Shown in pieces: positions 24,557 to 38,833 of a stretch of 64,000 nt of DNA. The DNA comes from Paramecium sonneborni. Its lineage: Eukaryota; Ciliophora; Oligohymenophorea; Peniculida; Parameciidae. The notes under the pieces were generated by a model. It did no database searches, was not told where the DNA came from, and saw only the letters and a program-made list of their open reading frames with translations. Position 1 is the first letter of the stretch. The number at the start of each line of letters is the position of its first letter. The translations under genes were made by a program, and so were the position numbers. The stretch covers positions 62,001 to 126,000 of the forward strand of contig CAJJDN010000011.1 in the NCBI GenBank assembly GCA_905182985.1, read 5' to 3'.

Positions 24557-25946
24557 ATGGGTAATCAATGTGCATCATAAGAGAAATAAACATCTGAAGC
24601 TCCTATAGCTAGAGCTTCTCTATCAAGACTATCGGTTCAAGAAAAATTAATCAAAGATAACAATGCATTTATCAATTCATGCACTGAAACTTATTTCATT
24701 AAATTCCATAAGGTATCAAAAGTCTTATTCGAAATTTTAGAAAATAATAGAAAATGATATCTAGGAATTGTATAAAAATATGTACCCTAAAAAGATGTTT
24801 ATAAAGATTAAAGGAAAATATCCAGATGATGCTGAACAGCAGATAATTTATAAAAAGATTTCATATGACATGCAATAAAAGGAAAAGCATCTCTACAATT
24901 AACTTATCTTACATTATAGTTAATTTTTGAATGAGCTATTTGATTTAGATGAACAACCACCACTTAAATCAATAACTTCATATAATTATGGAGATGTTAA
25001 AACCAGTACATAACTTGTGAGAAATGTTTGTTTTAAAAGAAGTTTTTCTGAGAATTTTGGGGTTTAGCAACGATCAATTCCAGATAAAAAAATAACATAA
25101 CTTTCAATAAATAATTAAAATATTACGAGGCAATTTTTTGAGAATAAACAATTGGCATAATTAATTTTAGAATAGTTAAGTTGCATGTTTAAACTTTGGT
25201 CTACTATTATTGAATATACATATGGATCCTTTATTTCTTCGGTCTTTGGCAATGATATAGAGGCTTTTACAGATCGGCAATTATTTATTTGTAAGATATA
25301 TTAAAAAGACCTTTTCAAATCCATACCTTAAATATCGATTATATTATCTAATGCTTTGCCAATTGTTTATAATAATAAATCTGCTTTAATTAGCAACGAT
25401 TGCACATCTCCTTCTAATTTAGATTCAAGTTTGATGCCTTAAATGAATGAAAATATATAGAGCGAAAACTTCTTTGATTTATTGGATTCAATAGAATAAA
25501 AAATAGAGGAATAATAAAAATATTATGAAAATAATTGGAATGCATTGCCTTATTCATAAACCTTTGGAATAATTGATGGAATAATTAATTGTAAGATGCC
25601 TTGGATGAAATTTAAGTTAATTGGAAAATTAGATCAATTAATTGTGGAGATATTTTTATCATCGCGATCGAATAATTAACTGTCACATTTTAAAAATATA
25701 ATTCAACCTGAAGATGCTAAAATTGAAGTTTTAAAATATATATTACAAAAATATATGTGCTCAAGCCAAAATTAAAATCTATTATTATGTTATTATTATT
25801 TAAGATGGATGCAAGAGTATGATTCAGTGATACATTAGAAATTAAAAACTTTTACATGTCCTTATTTTATTCGATTTTTATCATTATATGAGGTGGCATA
25901 TAATTACTATTCAAGAAAATAAGCAATGCTTTTATTTAATTAATGA
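24557..25946 (+). CDS. Hypothetical protein with putative N-myristoylation site
   Basis: Begins MGNQCASQEKQ, where Gly2 and Cys5 suggest lipid attachment. One intron of 28 nt (GTATC...TAG) after TYFIKFHK gives exactly 454 codons. The body is helical, with segments such as YPKKMFIKIKGKYPDD, LPYSQTFGIIDGIINCKMPW and IIQPEDAKIEVLKYILQKY. I considered a VPS9-type exchange domain because of the helical C-terminal region, but its signature is not there. Function unknown; probably membrane-associated. The TGA overlaps the region 10 bp before the next gene's ATG. Confidence 0.7.
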
Positions 25947-25955
25947 GTTTAATTA

Positions 25956-26871
25956 ATGTTATTTTTATTATTTTTATAAATCGCATAAGCAAATTAAGGT
26001 GAAGACTACGTTCGCTTCAATTCAACACTTAGAGCCAGTCTAAGATATGGATAATTTATATAACTTATACCAAATACTTTTGGAATGGGATCAAACAGTT
26101 AATACCCAATAGTTGATGGAATTGCTACAATTAATTTAACTATAGGTTCTCCTACGAAAAATGAGTTCGATTTTTTTGTCTTTGATTCTCCATACAATTA
26201 ATTTTATGTTTGCTACATACATTTTTCAGAAAGATCTGGAAAATAATGTTAAAATATGGTAAAAAATATATGTTAGCCTTGTCCTAAAAATTTGAGTTAA
26301 TTTTAAATTCTAGTTTAAAAATTTATATAGGCAGTTATGAGTGTTTAATTAAATTATAAAGAAGCAATTGAAAATGCTACTAATATGAACTCATTATGTT
26401 TTTTAGGATGTTAGAGTGATTAGGTAGGTTCATTTATTATTTCAAATACTTCTTATAAAAATTATTAGAATGCAGCCTCTTATATAATATTAGACAATAC
26501 ACCTTTTCCTAATCTAAGTGATTGTTAAATCAAATTGAAAAATTGTTAAGATATCAACTCAGAAATTGATTATAATTCTACAGATAAAAATTTAATAAAT
26601 TTCTGCAAAAATATGAGAAACATAAGTTGTGTTTAGTAATTTCAAAATATAACTTAACCTGAAATATAATTTAATATAGATTTCGATGTTTAAGTAAATA
26701 AGTTTTGATTATTAGGTAACTCCAAATAATTCTCCTTATTATGTTTAATATATGGTGATGGTAATTTTAGTAATAATAATTGTCTTTTTGTTTATTATTC
26801 TATGCGTAATTGCTATGAGATATAAGCAAGTGAAGAAAAAAATATAATAAACTAATAAAAAAAAAAAATGA
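25956..26871 (+). CDS. Single-pass membrane protein, hypothetical
   Basis: Signal peptide MLFLLFLQIAQANQG, then a luminal or extracellular region of about 230 residues with scattered Cys and several N-glycosylation sites. One membrane helix lies near the C-terminus (MVMVILVIIIVFLFIILCVI), followed by a basic Lys-rich cytosolic tail. One intron of 22 nt before VTPNNSPYYV gives exactly 298 codons. The start is only 10 bp after the previous TGA, and its 3' end faces the giant antigen-like gene with about 124 bp between stops. No family recognised; topology suggests a surface or secretory-pathway protein. Confidence 0.68.
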
Positions 26872-26995
26872 TATAAATTTTATAAAATGATCAATATTTA
26901 AATTATTATTCTTTATTAAATAGAATTAGGAGTAACAAATAATCTTTTAATTAGAAATGAATTATTATAAACAGATAATAATTTATATCGAAATA

Positions 26996-29900
26996 TCAAT
27001 TAGAATATATCATTATCAGTATGATTATGGCTGAGTTAATCTTCGCAATTAAATTTTCAATTACAATAACCTCTTCCATTGTATTTAATTTAACAGTAGG
27101 AGCAGGACCATCAATACATCTCATAACATTTCCATTCCAATGACATTCATTTAAAGCTTCTCTCACAGAACAATCAATATTTTTCAATTTAGAACAAGCT
27201 GGCTTACATTATTGATTATGATAGATACATCTTGAAGTAACTTAAGCTAGAAATAAATTAAAAAAATAATATACCACAAGAACTTTAATCAAGATCACTA
27301 CATTAATTTGAGAGACATCCTTTTGTTTCACTATAATAACAATACCCATTCATATTTAAACATGTACAAGAATCTGTAATTTCAGAACAAGCAACACAAG
27401 TAAAGTCTGGTAATAATACACAAACTTCTCCATCTGCTTCAAGACCATGACAAGTTGATTAACTGTTACCTTTATCAGCACAGATTTTGGATGTACATTA
27501 ATAATCTGTTCCATATGGTTAAACTAGCTACCATTTACATTTTCTTTAATGAAATGTTGAAGAGATGCATAATTTTTCTTAAAGAGTAGAATCAGTTAAT
27601 TTGGAATAGGTGATATAATCTTAACATGAAGAGACAGCTTAGCAATAAGAGCCATCCCAAAAACATTGCTTATTATTCATAATACCATTACATTGTTCCT
27701 TATTCATATAATTACACTCTTTGATTACACATTAAAAATATGACCATTAACAATTACCACTACATTAGTCTTAATTGAGATGTTAACATGTCTATTCAAC
27801 ACAATGATTAGCATTCCATAAATCTTAAGCACATTTTTTACCTCCAATTGTATATGAACTACAATTTACAACATTAAATAATTCAGAACATTTAGATGCT
27901 GAACTACATTTTTAAAGATTAACATAACAAGTTTGTTAAGCTATTGTACCAGTACAAGAAGTAAGAGAAAGATCGCTGCATCTTTTATTTCTACATAAAT
28001 TAATAGTATTATCTTTGATACATTAAGTATTGAAACAATTATTTGATGTAAATTTAGAACAATCTACTATTTAGAGAGATGATACTAATCCCTTGCAAAA
28101 ACATCTATCATCAACCCATTAACATTAATAGATTTTGTTACATCCCATTTAATTAATACCATCATATTAACATTTATCATTTGAATATGATTAAACACAT
28201 CCCCTACTCACAAAACTAAATTTACATGGTTCACTTATAACATTTTTGCAAACAAGTGGATTTACATTTTATAATTCATTACATTTTATAACATTTGACA
28301 ATTCATATTTTTGACAAGATCCCTCTGAAAATTAACACATTTCTCTTTCAACAGAAACACAACCTAATCTATTTAATCCAAGTGTATTGCATTTATCAAC
28401 TTAACCATCAAACCATCCAGTACATGATCCATCTTTATCATATTTACAGATTACATTATCTTTATCAATCTAAGCACAAGATTTAGGATTGACATTTAGT
28501 AATTATCCACATGTTATCAAAGCTACTTTTACTTAATTATATAAACATTTTCCATCTACCCATATTGTTGGTTATTTTGAAACACTTATACATGCCAAAC
28601 GATTCATACCCTTTTTAGTGTTAAAATATTCATCAACTTCTTTTTTTTTTATAAAAATTTATGTTGTTTCTGTAAAATCTTCGCAGTTTAAAGTGTCTGG
28701 ATTATGTTAACATTTTAAATTTGATGTAATTATTGAAGCACAAACTTTTGGTGATACTGATTAATATTAATTACATTTTGTATATGAAACATTGAAATCA
28801 AATGATTTACACTTACTACCTGTCCAATCACAGGCATCAGCTTAAGTTAATAAACATCCATAATAATTTAATCCTGGAGTACTACATAAATCTTCTTCTG
28901 GATCTGATAAATTACATACGAAATTTTCTTAATCATATTTAACCCCAATCCTTTCTAATTTTTCTTCAGGAGCACCTGATTTTGTATATGCTTTACGACA
29001 AACATTAGAATTAATTAAAATATGAGATGACATTCCATAACCATCATCGTTTTCTAAAGATGAACATCTTTAACCTAACCATTTACAGTATTAACCATCT
29101 AATTTAACATCTAAACATGAATGAATATTTATATAATCATCACATTTTATTGTATCAAGATCAGCTTTTTCACATTTTGTTTTAAATATACATTACTCAC
29201 CTATGATTGCAACAGCTCTGCATCCATCCAGACTTAGATCATCATTACATTTAACTTATTATATATTTGCACTTTAACATAGATTATCTTTCCAATGACA
29301 AGTTTAACCTTCAATAATAGGAGCTGTACATAATTCTTTTTTTGTATATTTCAATTAAACACAAGTCATAAAAGATGCTTAGCTGGGATCCATTAATGTC
29401 AAGCATTTACCTGTATCAATACTCCATTAACAATTTCCAGCAGTATTCACTTAACATCCTAAAGGACTCTTTGAATTCGCACAAACTGATTAAGGAGAAT
29501 CTTGGAAACATTTTGTACCATCATGACCACAATAATCAGATGAAAAATAAAAGCATATTCCTGGAGATATTTCTGAATCAGTATGATCAGCACAAGTTAC
29601 AATTGATCCTTCATAAGTTTTGCATTAATATAGAGAATCATCCCATTTACAAGATGTATTTATATTTTTTAAGCATTAATATTTTGTGTAGATTTATTCA
29701 CATGCACTAAAAAACTTATCAGCATCGTATTATACACATTAATTACTAGACCAATAACAATTGTTTTTAATGAGTTAGCATCCTTTTTTAGTAACAATAG
29801 AAGAACAAACTGACCCAAAAATTGTAGAAGTACACCTCTACTTTGTTGAATCATATTAACAAATCTCAAATTCTAAAGCCAAACACTAAGCATAATTTGT

Positions 29901-32900
29901 GGAAAGGACTGCATTTCTTTTATCACAGCTAATCCCTTCATCATCTATTTTTGTAAAAGTTGTGCATGTAAAATCCTCTTCTGATTTGCATTAAAGTTTC
30001 GAAAATGCGCATAATCCTCTGCTAACTTAACCAGTTGCACAAGTTGTTGAAGCTGTCAATACTCTCTTTCCATTACAAGTCATAGCAATATCATTCCACA
30101 CACAATAATTGGTATTATCCAAACAACCAAGTTTATTAACATTTTCAATACATTTAACATTATAAGCTGGAACTATGCATCCATCGTTGCTGGCTTAACA
30201 TCTGCTATTTGAGATTAAAATACATTTTGTAGAAGACAATGATGAGTATTATAAATCTTCACAGTTATCAGTAATGCTTGCTGTTGTACATTGATTGTTT
30301 AAATATTTGCAATGAATTGATTGATTAACGCATCCAGCAATATTTAAATCCGGCTTACATCCATAACTTTTAGTCACTTATCTACATTTTGACATCATAT
30401 TATCCCATCTACAAGGTGAAGATACCCATAAACATGCAAATTTATTTATGGCATCAGAACATTAAGAAGCTTTAGTTGTCAATTTAGCACAAGTAGTTCC
30501 CATTGTACAAGGCTCACCATTCAATACAACACAACAATTTACTGAATTATTAGCCAATAATGAACAACTTGATCCTGCTGTTGCATCTTGACATTATCCT
30601 GCATTCCATTTACAACATAATTATTCATGAGATTTACATGCCAATTCATTTAAATTATCAGTACAATTTACTGTATTAAGAGTTTATTGATTAATTTAAG
30701 TGCAACTATTTGTTTCAACCTTAAAATAACATGTTTCTGAAGTGAAATTTAAACAAGCTAATTTATTCAATCCAGTTACATTGCATAACCCTTTAACTGT
30801 AACAGCTGCACAATTTGAGGCTTCCCATTTACATGCTACATCACTTGTATGTTAACAAACACCTGGATTTACATCACTATAGGTTGTACAACCTGCAGTT
30901 ACATTAATTTCAATGCATGTACTACCATCCCATTTACATTTCTATCCTTTATTCATATTTAAACATCCTGCTTTATTTGATGGATCTGTACATTTATTTT
31001 AAATGAAATTAGATGGACTACTCACGTCTATACACACACCTACTGAAAATACACAATTTCCTGATGTTGCATTAATACATGCTCCTTTATTTGCACCTAA
31101 TGTTTAACAATTTGTTGCTACTTATGATTTACATCCTGAATTCCAAATACAATTTCCTGCTGAAATTGATGCACAAATTGTTGCAGAATAATTTGAATCT
31201 GCATAATCACTACAATTATCTGATGGTGAAGTTTAAATAGATACACATTTATTAACGCTGGTGTCCCATTTGCATTTTTAATCTGAATTTTTTATTCTAA
31301 CGCATCCTTAATAATTAAATGAAAATTCATCTGTGCAACTAGCTTAATAAGGATTTTCTGTTATATCATAGCATTATTATGAGTAAAAATAACATGAATT
31401 TAATTAATTGGCTATACATGCTACTTCATTTAATCCTTAACAAGGTTAAAGATCATCTGATGGAGATATACAAGATGTTGTTTATGCAATAGCATCATAC
31501 TTGTATTAACATTTTGTATTTCCACTAAAACTCATACAAGCATTTGAATTAATATTTGATAATTCATTACATGTTACATCAACTGTAATTTCATTGCAAG
31601 AATCGTCTTTCCATTAACAAATTTAATATCTACTAGAAATACATTACTTAAAAGATGAGCAATCACTGCAACTCCAATAAGTAGTAGAAACCTCATAACA
31701 AAAATTTCCATAATTGAAATCAAAATCACATGTTTAAGTTTTAATTAAAGTTAAACAGTATATAGAATTAATGGTTTCATTAGTTTTACATTAATCCAAC
31801 TATGCATTAGATACTTTACATGTTTAGGTAGGAGCATCATAGAGACATGCTACATCTTTGACATATTTGCAAAGGTTAATTGAAACAACCTATCCAGTAC
31901 TAAATTGAGAACAAGTATAGTATTACTCTAAATAGTATGGTTAATATTCATAACAAATATTTTGAGCTAAATCAAAAGCACATTAAGAGATGGTTACAGC
32001 TGCACAAGCTTCACTATCTAAAGAATCTGAACAACCTTAATTAGTAAAATCACTAACTTCTTAGCATCCATAATCATCTTTAGTGTTATCTGATTCAAAT
32101 CTACATTTAAATCCAATTGTTTTATTTAAACAAGCAGTTCTATTGAGTCCAATAGTAGTACATGAATTGTTAGTTGTAGTAACTTCAACACAAGCCTTAT
32201 TAGTACTATCATATTAACAGCTATCTGAAACAAAGTAAATAGATTGACAAATTCTTTTAACAAACTTACCTTATAATGAAGTGACTTAACTACACTTTGT
32301 ATATTCAGTAATAACAATCTTTTTACATTAACCAGCATTAGTCCAAGAACATGTATCATTAGTGACAGAAAGACAATCAGTTATGTTTTATTGTGTTTTG
32401 CATAAATCACTTTCAGAAGTATTGTTTACACAAACTTCTTATGCCGAATCCCATTAGCATAATTCATTTAATGAACATGTGAAATAGTTATATCCAGGCT
32501 TACAATCTTAAACTAGATCTGAAAAAGATGTGCAATAGAAATTAGTTGAATCATATTAACAATACTCGTATTCTTTGTAAATGGTTTAGCAAACTTTTGG
32601 ATTGTAAAGTTAGCTTTAAAAATCACTACAACCTGAATTAAAAGGATCAAGATCATAAGCATATTAGCATTTATTATCTAACCATTTGCAATTGTATTTT
32701 AAAGAGGCTAAACAGCCTAATTTGTTTACTAAACTATCACATGCAACTTAAAAGGCTTCTACTCCAGAAACTTCTAAACATTTCAATTTCTCTGTATTGT
32801 AATAGCAAGCTCCTATTGTATTACTTAAACAAGCCTTTTAATTTAATCCTTTATCTAAACAAGCGTAAGTAATATCATCAGCAGCCAGAATTTTACAATG

Positions 32901-35557
32901 ATTATCTACAAGATTAGATGCACAAGCTTCATCACTATGAGTACTTGCACATAAACTTGGATTGACAGTTAAAGTTACATAATCAGAACAAGATTAACCT
33001 GATTTTATTTATTAACATTTTTTCTCTGACTCTACCCATTAACAATATTATCCTGTTGTTGATAAACTTAGACATAATTTTTTATTTGCCTATTTACAAA
33101 AAAGAGATGAAAATTTTGAATCGTTAGCATCAGTAATCTCTGAACATTTTAAAGTTGTTTAATCAAAATAACAATATTTACTAGTGCTAGATAGAGCAAC
33201 ACAACCATGCATATTAATTTCTTAAGTTGATCCACAATCTGCCCATTCAGTAAGAGCTCCTGTATATTCAATACAAGAACTACTTGCTGAATCATAAATA
33301 CAGTAATAACTCTAATCTATTAATCTTTAAAGAGTAACTTCAAATGCCAAACAAAATAATTTATTAACATTTGTATATTTAGTACAAGAATCAGAGGCAG
33401 GGAAAGTATATAATTCACAAACATAATCTTTTGATTTCCATCTACAATATTAATTAGCTTTTGTAATTAAAACGCAACTGGTTTTTGATGGGAAATTAGT
33501 ATCACAACTAATGGTAGCATAATCAGATTCCTATGTTGCTTTACATTCATTCGTAGTAGTATTGAAATGGCATTTGGAACTAACAAATGCACATCCATAA
33601 GGATTGAGACCAGCAGCAGTACAAGTTGTAGTAGGTGGTACTTGTGTAGTACAACTTTTTCTTGATGAATCATATAAACATCTCTATTTATTTGATTAAA
33701 TCATTGCACAAGTTCTTTAAGTAACTGATTAGAGAGATTAACATGTAATAGCATTTCCTAAAGTAGTTACTTTTACACATTGATTTGATGACCATCTACA
33801 ACTTTGTAAAGGATCAGAAACTGAACTACATGCTGTTTCATTTAAACCTTCAGTTTCACAATTAATAGAAGATAATACTGTTACCTTTTCACATGATGTT
33901 GAATTTATGTTGTATTTACACATTAATAAATTTCCAGTTTCATCTTCTTCTTTAATAGCTCTGCAAGCAACTGCATTTACTAATCTTAAAGAATTGCATT
34001 TAGTTTATCTAGTTATTACTAAAGGTTGACATCTACCTGATTCCCCATTCCATTAACAAGGAGACATTGTATTACTTGTATTTAAACATCCTAATTTATT
34101 ATAACCTGAAACAGAACATTATTCATTTCCATCTGCTGGAGAACATTTACCATTATTCCAGTAACTAGCAATTGTTGTTATCTTTCTACAAGCATTAGGA
34201 TTTACATTCTCAAGATATTATGGAAGATCTTCTGGAGTTATATAAATTTCAATGCATTTTCCATCTTAAAATTAACATACTTAACTTGGATTAGATAAGT
34301 TTATGCAAGCTAATCTGTTTAAGCCTCCTGTACATCCTAAGAGATTTAAGTTTTCTATAGATAAACAATGTCCATTTTAATATAGACAAAAATCATCTGC
34401 TGTCATACATGATATGTAATTTTATCCTTTTCTATTACATTCATTATTTTTAAATTTGCAATAACCTTCACCATAATCGTACCAAACACATCCATATTTA
34501 GACAATTCACACTTTGAAGAACTGTTTAAACTTTTAGATTTACACATTTTATCACACTTCATTGTAAAATCATCATAAAAACATGCTTCACCTTCTTTTA
34601 TTATATTTGCACAAACACTTGGAGATACCTAAAATTATATTTTAAAACTTATTTACTTATTAATATATATCACAAGCACTTTCTTTTGATACTAAATATG
34701 TTGTACATTAACTACCTGTCCAATAACAGGTCTCTTTAAAATTTGTTACTGATAAACATGCTAATTTGTTTAATTTATCACTACATTGTAATTAGGTAAA
34801 ATCACTCACTTTTTAACAAAATCCATTTTTAAATATACAATAATCTGTTTCTACTAAAATACATCCTAATGAATTCAATCCTCCTGCATCACAATTAATT
34901 TATTTATAAATATTTTCTGCTGGTGAAAAGCATCCTGGAATCATCAATTATTATTCAAACTTATTCTCACCTCCTGCTGTTGTTAAATTCTCAAAATATA
35001 ATTTTAATAATGCTTCATGTGCTCCATGTTGATGAATTGCTAATCTTTATTTAAATATATACCTGGAAAATAATAAATTAATTTGCAGACTGCTAATGAT
35101 GACAGTTTCAATTCATCTGTCATTGATGCTGCCTAAGCTAATGTCATTGCTTCACTTTCTGTTATTGAAAAACATCCATCTTTCCATATACAATATGCAT
35201 CTTCCACTCCTAAACATCCTGCTCTTGATAAATTTTTTTAACACTCTGATGCATCATCGACTACTTTTCTACAATATCCACTGAATATACCTATATTATT
35301 TATACTATTCAATTACATTCAGCTATTGATTTATCAGGATAAATTGTCTAAGATATACATGCTTGTAAATTTAAATATTTCTGACATCCCAACAACTTAC
35401 CTGTTGAATCTAGGCATTAATTATTCTATTCATTCCATCTACAAGATATTCCAGTACTTGATATACATCCGATTTCATCCTAAAAGTAATCAGAACATTT
35501 ATTGCAACTACATAGTTACACAAAAACGAAAATTAGTATTATCGTAAACTTTTTCAT
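26996..35557 (-). CDS. Giant cysteine-rich surface-antigen-like protein
   Basis: About 2,800 residues, read on the minus strand from MKKFTIILIFVFVQLCSC (signal peptide) to a hydrophobic end (NSAIIILIMIYSN then TGA), again a GPI-anchor-like layout. The body is dozens of irregular Cys-rich units, many with a Trp two to three residues after Cys (for example CRWNEQNNQC, CIWKDGC, ECHWNGNVMRC). This matches the Paramecium surface antigen (immobilization antigen) type of repeat. At least one intron of 26 nt lies at 35291-35316, with other short introns near 34.6, 35.0 and 28.65 kb that I did not fix. It sits about 7 kb from a second, smaller antigen-like gene on the other strand. Known: ciliate immobilization antigens coat the cell and are usually expressed one at a time. 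Whether this one is an i-antigen is inferred only. Confidence 0.82.
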
Positions 35558-36383
35558 TATAATATTATTATCTATAAGTCTCAATTCATTCTAATATTCA
35601 ATTTAATATAAAATAGTAAAAAAACCAATTTTTTATTTAATTTAAAAAACATTCTTTTCTCTTTTAGTGTAACCATTATTAATATTGTTGAATTTAATTT
35701 TCTTAATTTACAAGTTATCTTTATTTTTTACTAACATCTTCTGCCTTAATTTTTTTTATTCCAACTCAAATCAGGTAATTACACTTATTTTAATACATTA
35801 TTAATAATTAACTCAGATATTTTAACTATTCAACGAATGATTATTTTAATAATAACAATATATCTTTAAAGTATTGAAGAGAAAAAAAAAATTACTTTGT
35901 TGTTATCAAAACATCTTTATCGCCTTCTATTATTTTGGTTAAAGTTAATTTATTGAATTAAATTCTAATCGTATTGAAATAAATTAATATACCTTTACAA
36001 AAATATATTATTTATTAATTTTTTAAATATAGAATACCTGATAATCCAAAAAATGGTTGGGCAATATTTTAAGATCTTTTTGTCACCCATGATGCCTTAA
36101 ATGATTTGTGAAGTCTTACAATTCACTTTATTGTGGTGTCTGAATGAAATTCAAAGATAATTAAAGATATTAAAGAAGTCTTATTCTAGCTTATAGAAAA
36201 AATGTTTCATTTTTTTTGATTAAAAATTTATTTTTCCTAAATTGAAAAATTGTTTAGCAAATTGTTTATCTTAAATAAATGAATCAAAATAAAATTACTT
36301 TATAAATAGAAAATATTTAAACATTAATAGTGCATAGTAATCAAACAATAAATAAAAATATTCAGTGAATTAAAATATAAAAT
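35558..36383. other. Divergent intergenic region
   Basis: About 830 bp between the giant antigen-like gene (leftward) and a kinase gene (rightward); AT-rich, no gene seen. It should hold both promoters. Confidence 0.5.
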
Positions 36384-37777
36384 ATGTTTAAAGAATCAAT
36401 TTTTCATAGCAATTAAAAATAATTTACTTGGAGTTATCAGCCGATGCCAATAATGTCTAAAAATGGTGCTTTAGATGAAGAGTTTATTCCATCATATTCT
36501 AAATCTTGTAAAATGAAAAAATTCATTTTGATACAAAATATTTTAGGATGTTAAACAAAAAAAGTATTCTTAAATCTTATAAAGGGACCAATCAAATGGA
36601 TAAATTACGAAAATTCCTTTATCGAGATAACAAGAGATAAAATACTTGGAGAAGGTATAGCAATAAGTAAAGGGAATACACTAATTTTATATGGAGAAAT
36701 AGAAATTTGGTTCAATTATATGAAAAGATGGTGTATATAATAAGGTTTCGCAAATACATACAAAATAATTGAAAAAATAGGCAAAGGAAATTAAGCTGAA
36801 GTATTTATAATTCTATTTAGGTTTACAGCTGTAGATATTAGTTGGGAGATGAAAAATTTGCAGTTAAATAATATTAAAAATATAAATTAACAAATCGTTA
36901 AGATAAAATAGCTCTTTTAAAAGAAATATCGATTTTGAGACAAGTATAAAATGAAAATATAATTCATCTTTATGAAGTATTTGAGAATGAAAATAATATA
37001 TATGTAGTGATGGAATTATTAGAAGGAGGAGATTTACAGGATTATTTAAAATAACCAAATACTTTTTTAAACGAGAAATAGTTAGCTAGTTTTATATATA
37101 GATTATTTAAAGCAATTTTATCATTTCATAAAATTGGTATAATACACAGAGATATTAAACCAAAAAATATAATTTTAAGAAAATAAAACCTCTCTAAATT
37201 TTGTGTAGTAGATTTTGGTTTGGCAGATTATTACAATAAAGATGGGAAATATTTATTTTAAAGATGTGGAACCCCTGGTTTTGTAGCCCCAGAAATCTTA
37301 AGAGATGAATTTTATGATTTTAAAGTAGATGTTTTTAGTGTAGGAGTAATTATGTATATTTTAATAACGGGGGAAGAACCATTTGGAGGAGATTATAATG
37401 AAACAATAACAAAAAATTATCTAGGCTAAGTAGATGTTGAAAATTTAAAAATAAGTGAGTAAGGATAAATGTTTTTAAAATGTTTATTTGAAATTAAGGA
37501 TCTAAGACCAACAGTAAAAGAAGCAATGAATCACTAATGGTTTAAATAGGAAATGATTGTCACAGAGAAATACAGAATTCGTATTAAGGAACCTCAAATT
37601 AAATAGACTCAATTAGTTTTACATTCAGCAAGAGATACTATATCAAATAGCTAATTATTAAAACCTAACAGAGCTGTTTTATCTACTAAAAATTCAAACT
37701 ATCGCTTGAGTCCAATAGGTTCAAAGAAGCCAACTCCAAATCCAAGTCCATGCGCAAAGAGGAAATCTCTAAAATGA
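36384..37777 (+). CDS. Ser/Thr protein kinase with PH-like N-terminus
   Basis: Catalytically intact kinase of the CAMK-like type. The N-terminal ~125 residues (VFLNLIKGPIKWINYENSF ... GEIEIWFNYMKRWCIQ) look like a PH-type domain. The kinase starts at YKIIEKIGKGNQAEV, with lysine in [47 protein letters not shown] and KVDVFSVGVI. The C-terminus is basic and Ser/Pro-rich. A single 20-nt intron (GTATTTA...TTTAG) before VYSCRYQLGD gives exactly 458 codons. It shares the region-plus-kinase plan with four other genes in the window, and here all catalytic residues are present. Confidence 0.88.
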
Positions 37778-38013
37778 AATGATTACTTTTAATATTATTT
37801 ACTTTATCATAATTTTATTTTATTTTTCGTTAAATAGTATGTTAAATAATGAATACATTATTTGAACGATTGATAATGTGTATTTTATTTGGGTATTAGA
37901 TTTTTGTTAAAAAAATGTAGAAAGTTAGAAGTGATGTATAAAAGAGAGAGTAGATTAGGATAATATATTTTAGTTGATTTGATTTTAAAATTTAAGATTT
38001 TATTTTGTTTAAA

Positions 38014-38833
38014 ATGTCCTAAAAGAAGCAACAAATGCAAGTTGAGTAAGTTGTTGTATTGATAATGTAGATAAAAGGTTCCAGAAAATGTGGCTAAAAA
38101 GACTGTAAGAGATACTAAATTGAGAGAAGCTGTTGCTAAAAGAAGAACAGAGAGATTGGCTGCAAATAAAACTAGAAGATCTTAATGGGAAAAAAATGGT
38201 TAAGCTTATGAAGCAGAATATAAAGCTACAGAAAAGAGCTTAGTCGATAACATTCGTAAAGCTAAGAGTGAAGGTGGATTCTATGTTCCAGCTGAAGCTA
38301 AATTGATTTTGGTGGTCAGAATCAGAGGGTATGATTTATTTAAGTAATAAAAGTATCAACACTTTGAATCCTCAGGTTAGATAAACCTTAAGACTCTTAA
38401 AATTAAGATAACTTCATAATGCAGCCTTTGTTAGAGTTAATAAGGCTACAATTGAAATGATCAGAAAAGTTGAACCATATGTTACCTATGGATACCCATC
38501 AAGAACAGTTATCAAAAATCTTGTATACAAAAGAGGATATGCCAAAGTTAATGGTCAAAGAATACCAATCACAAATAATAATGTTGTTGAATAATAATTA
38601 GGAAAATTTGGTATTCATTGCGTTGAAGATCTCATCCATGAAATTACTACTGTAGGACCTCACTTTAAAGAAGCAAATAGATTTTTGTGGTAATCTTTTC
38701 ATTTATTTTTAGGGCTTTCAAATTGAGAGGACCAAGAGGAGGATTCATTGCAAAGAGAAGATCATTCATTAATTAAGGAGATTGGGGAAATAGAGAAGAT
38801 CTCATCAATGATCTTGTCAAGAGAATGATTTGA
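38014..38833 (+). CDS. RPL7: 60S ribosomal protein L7 (uL30)
   Basis: Large-subunit ribosomal protein. Clear L7 blocks: [20 protein letters not shown] at the N-terminus, [73 protein letters not shown] and [20 protein letters not shown]. Introns lie at 38046-38070 (25 nt, GTAAG...TAG), at about 38309-38333 (25 nt, ends AAAAG) and at 38690-38712 (23 nt), giving exactly 249 codons, the usual length. The second intron can only end in AAG if the RGIN junction is kept, which makes this a good test case for 3' splice site use. Confidence 0.96.

Noticed and set aside
24557..25946. VPS9-type exchange factor domain in the MGNQC protein
   Set aside because: The helical C-terminal region lacks the conserved Asp and Tyr signature of VPS9, so the protein is left as unknown.
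26996..27187. Short minus-strand ORF ending NSAIIILIMIYSN
   Set aside because: It is the last part of the giant antigen-like gene, separated only because TAA upstream was read as a stop.
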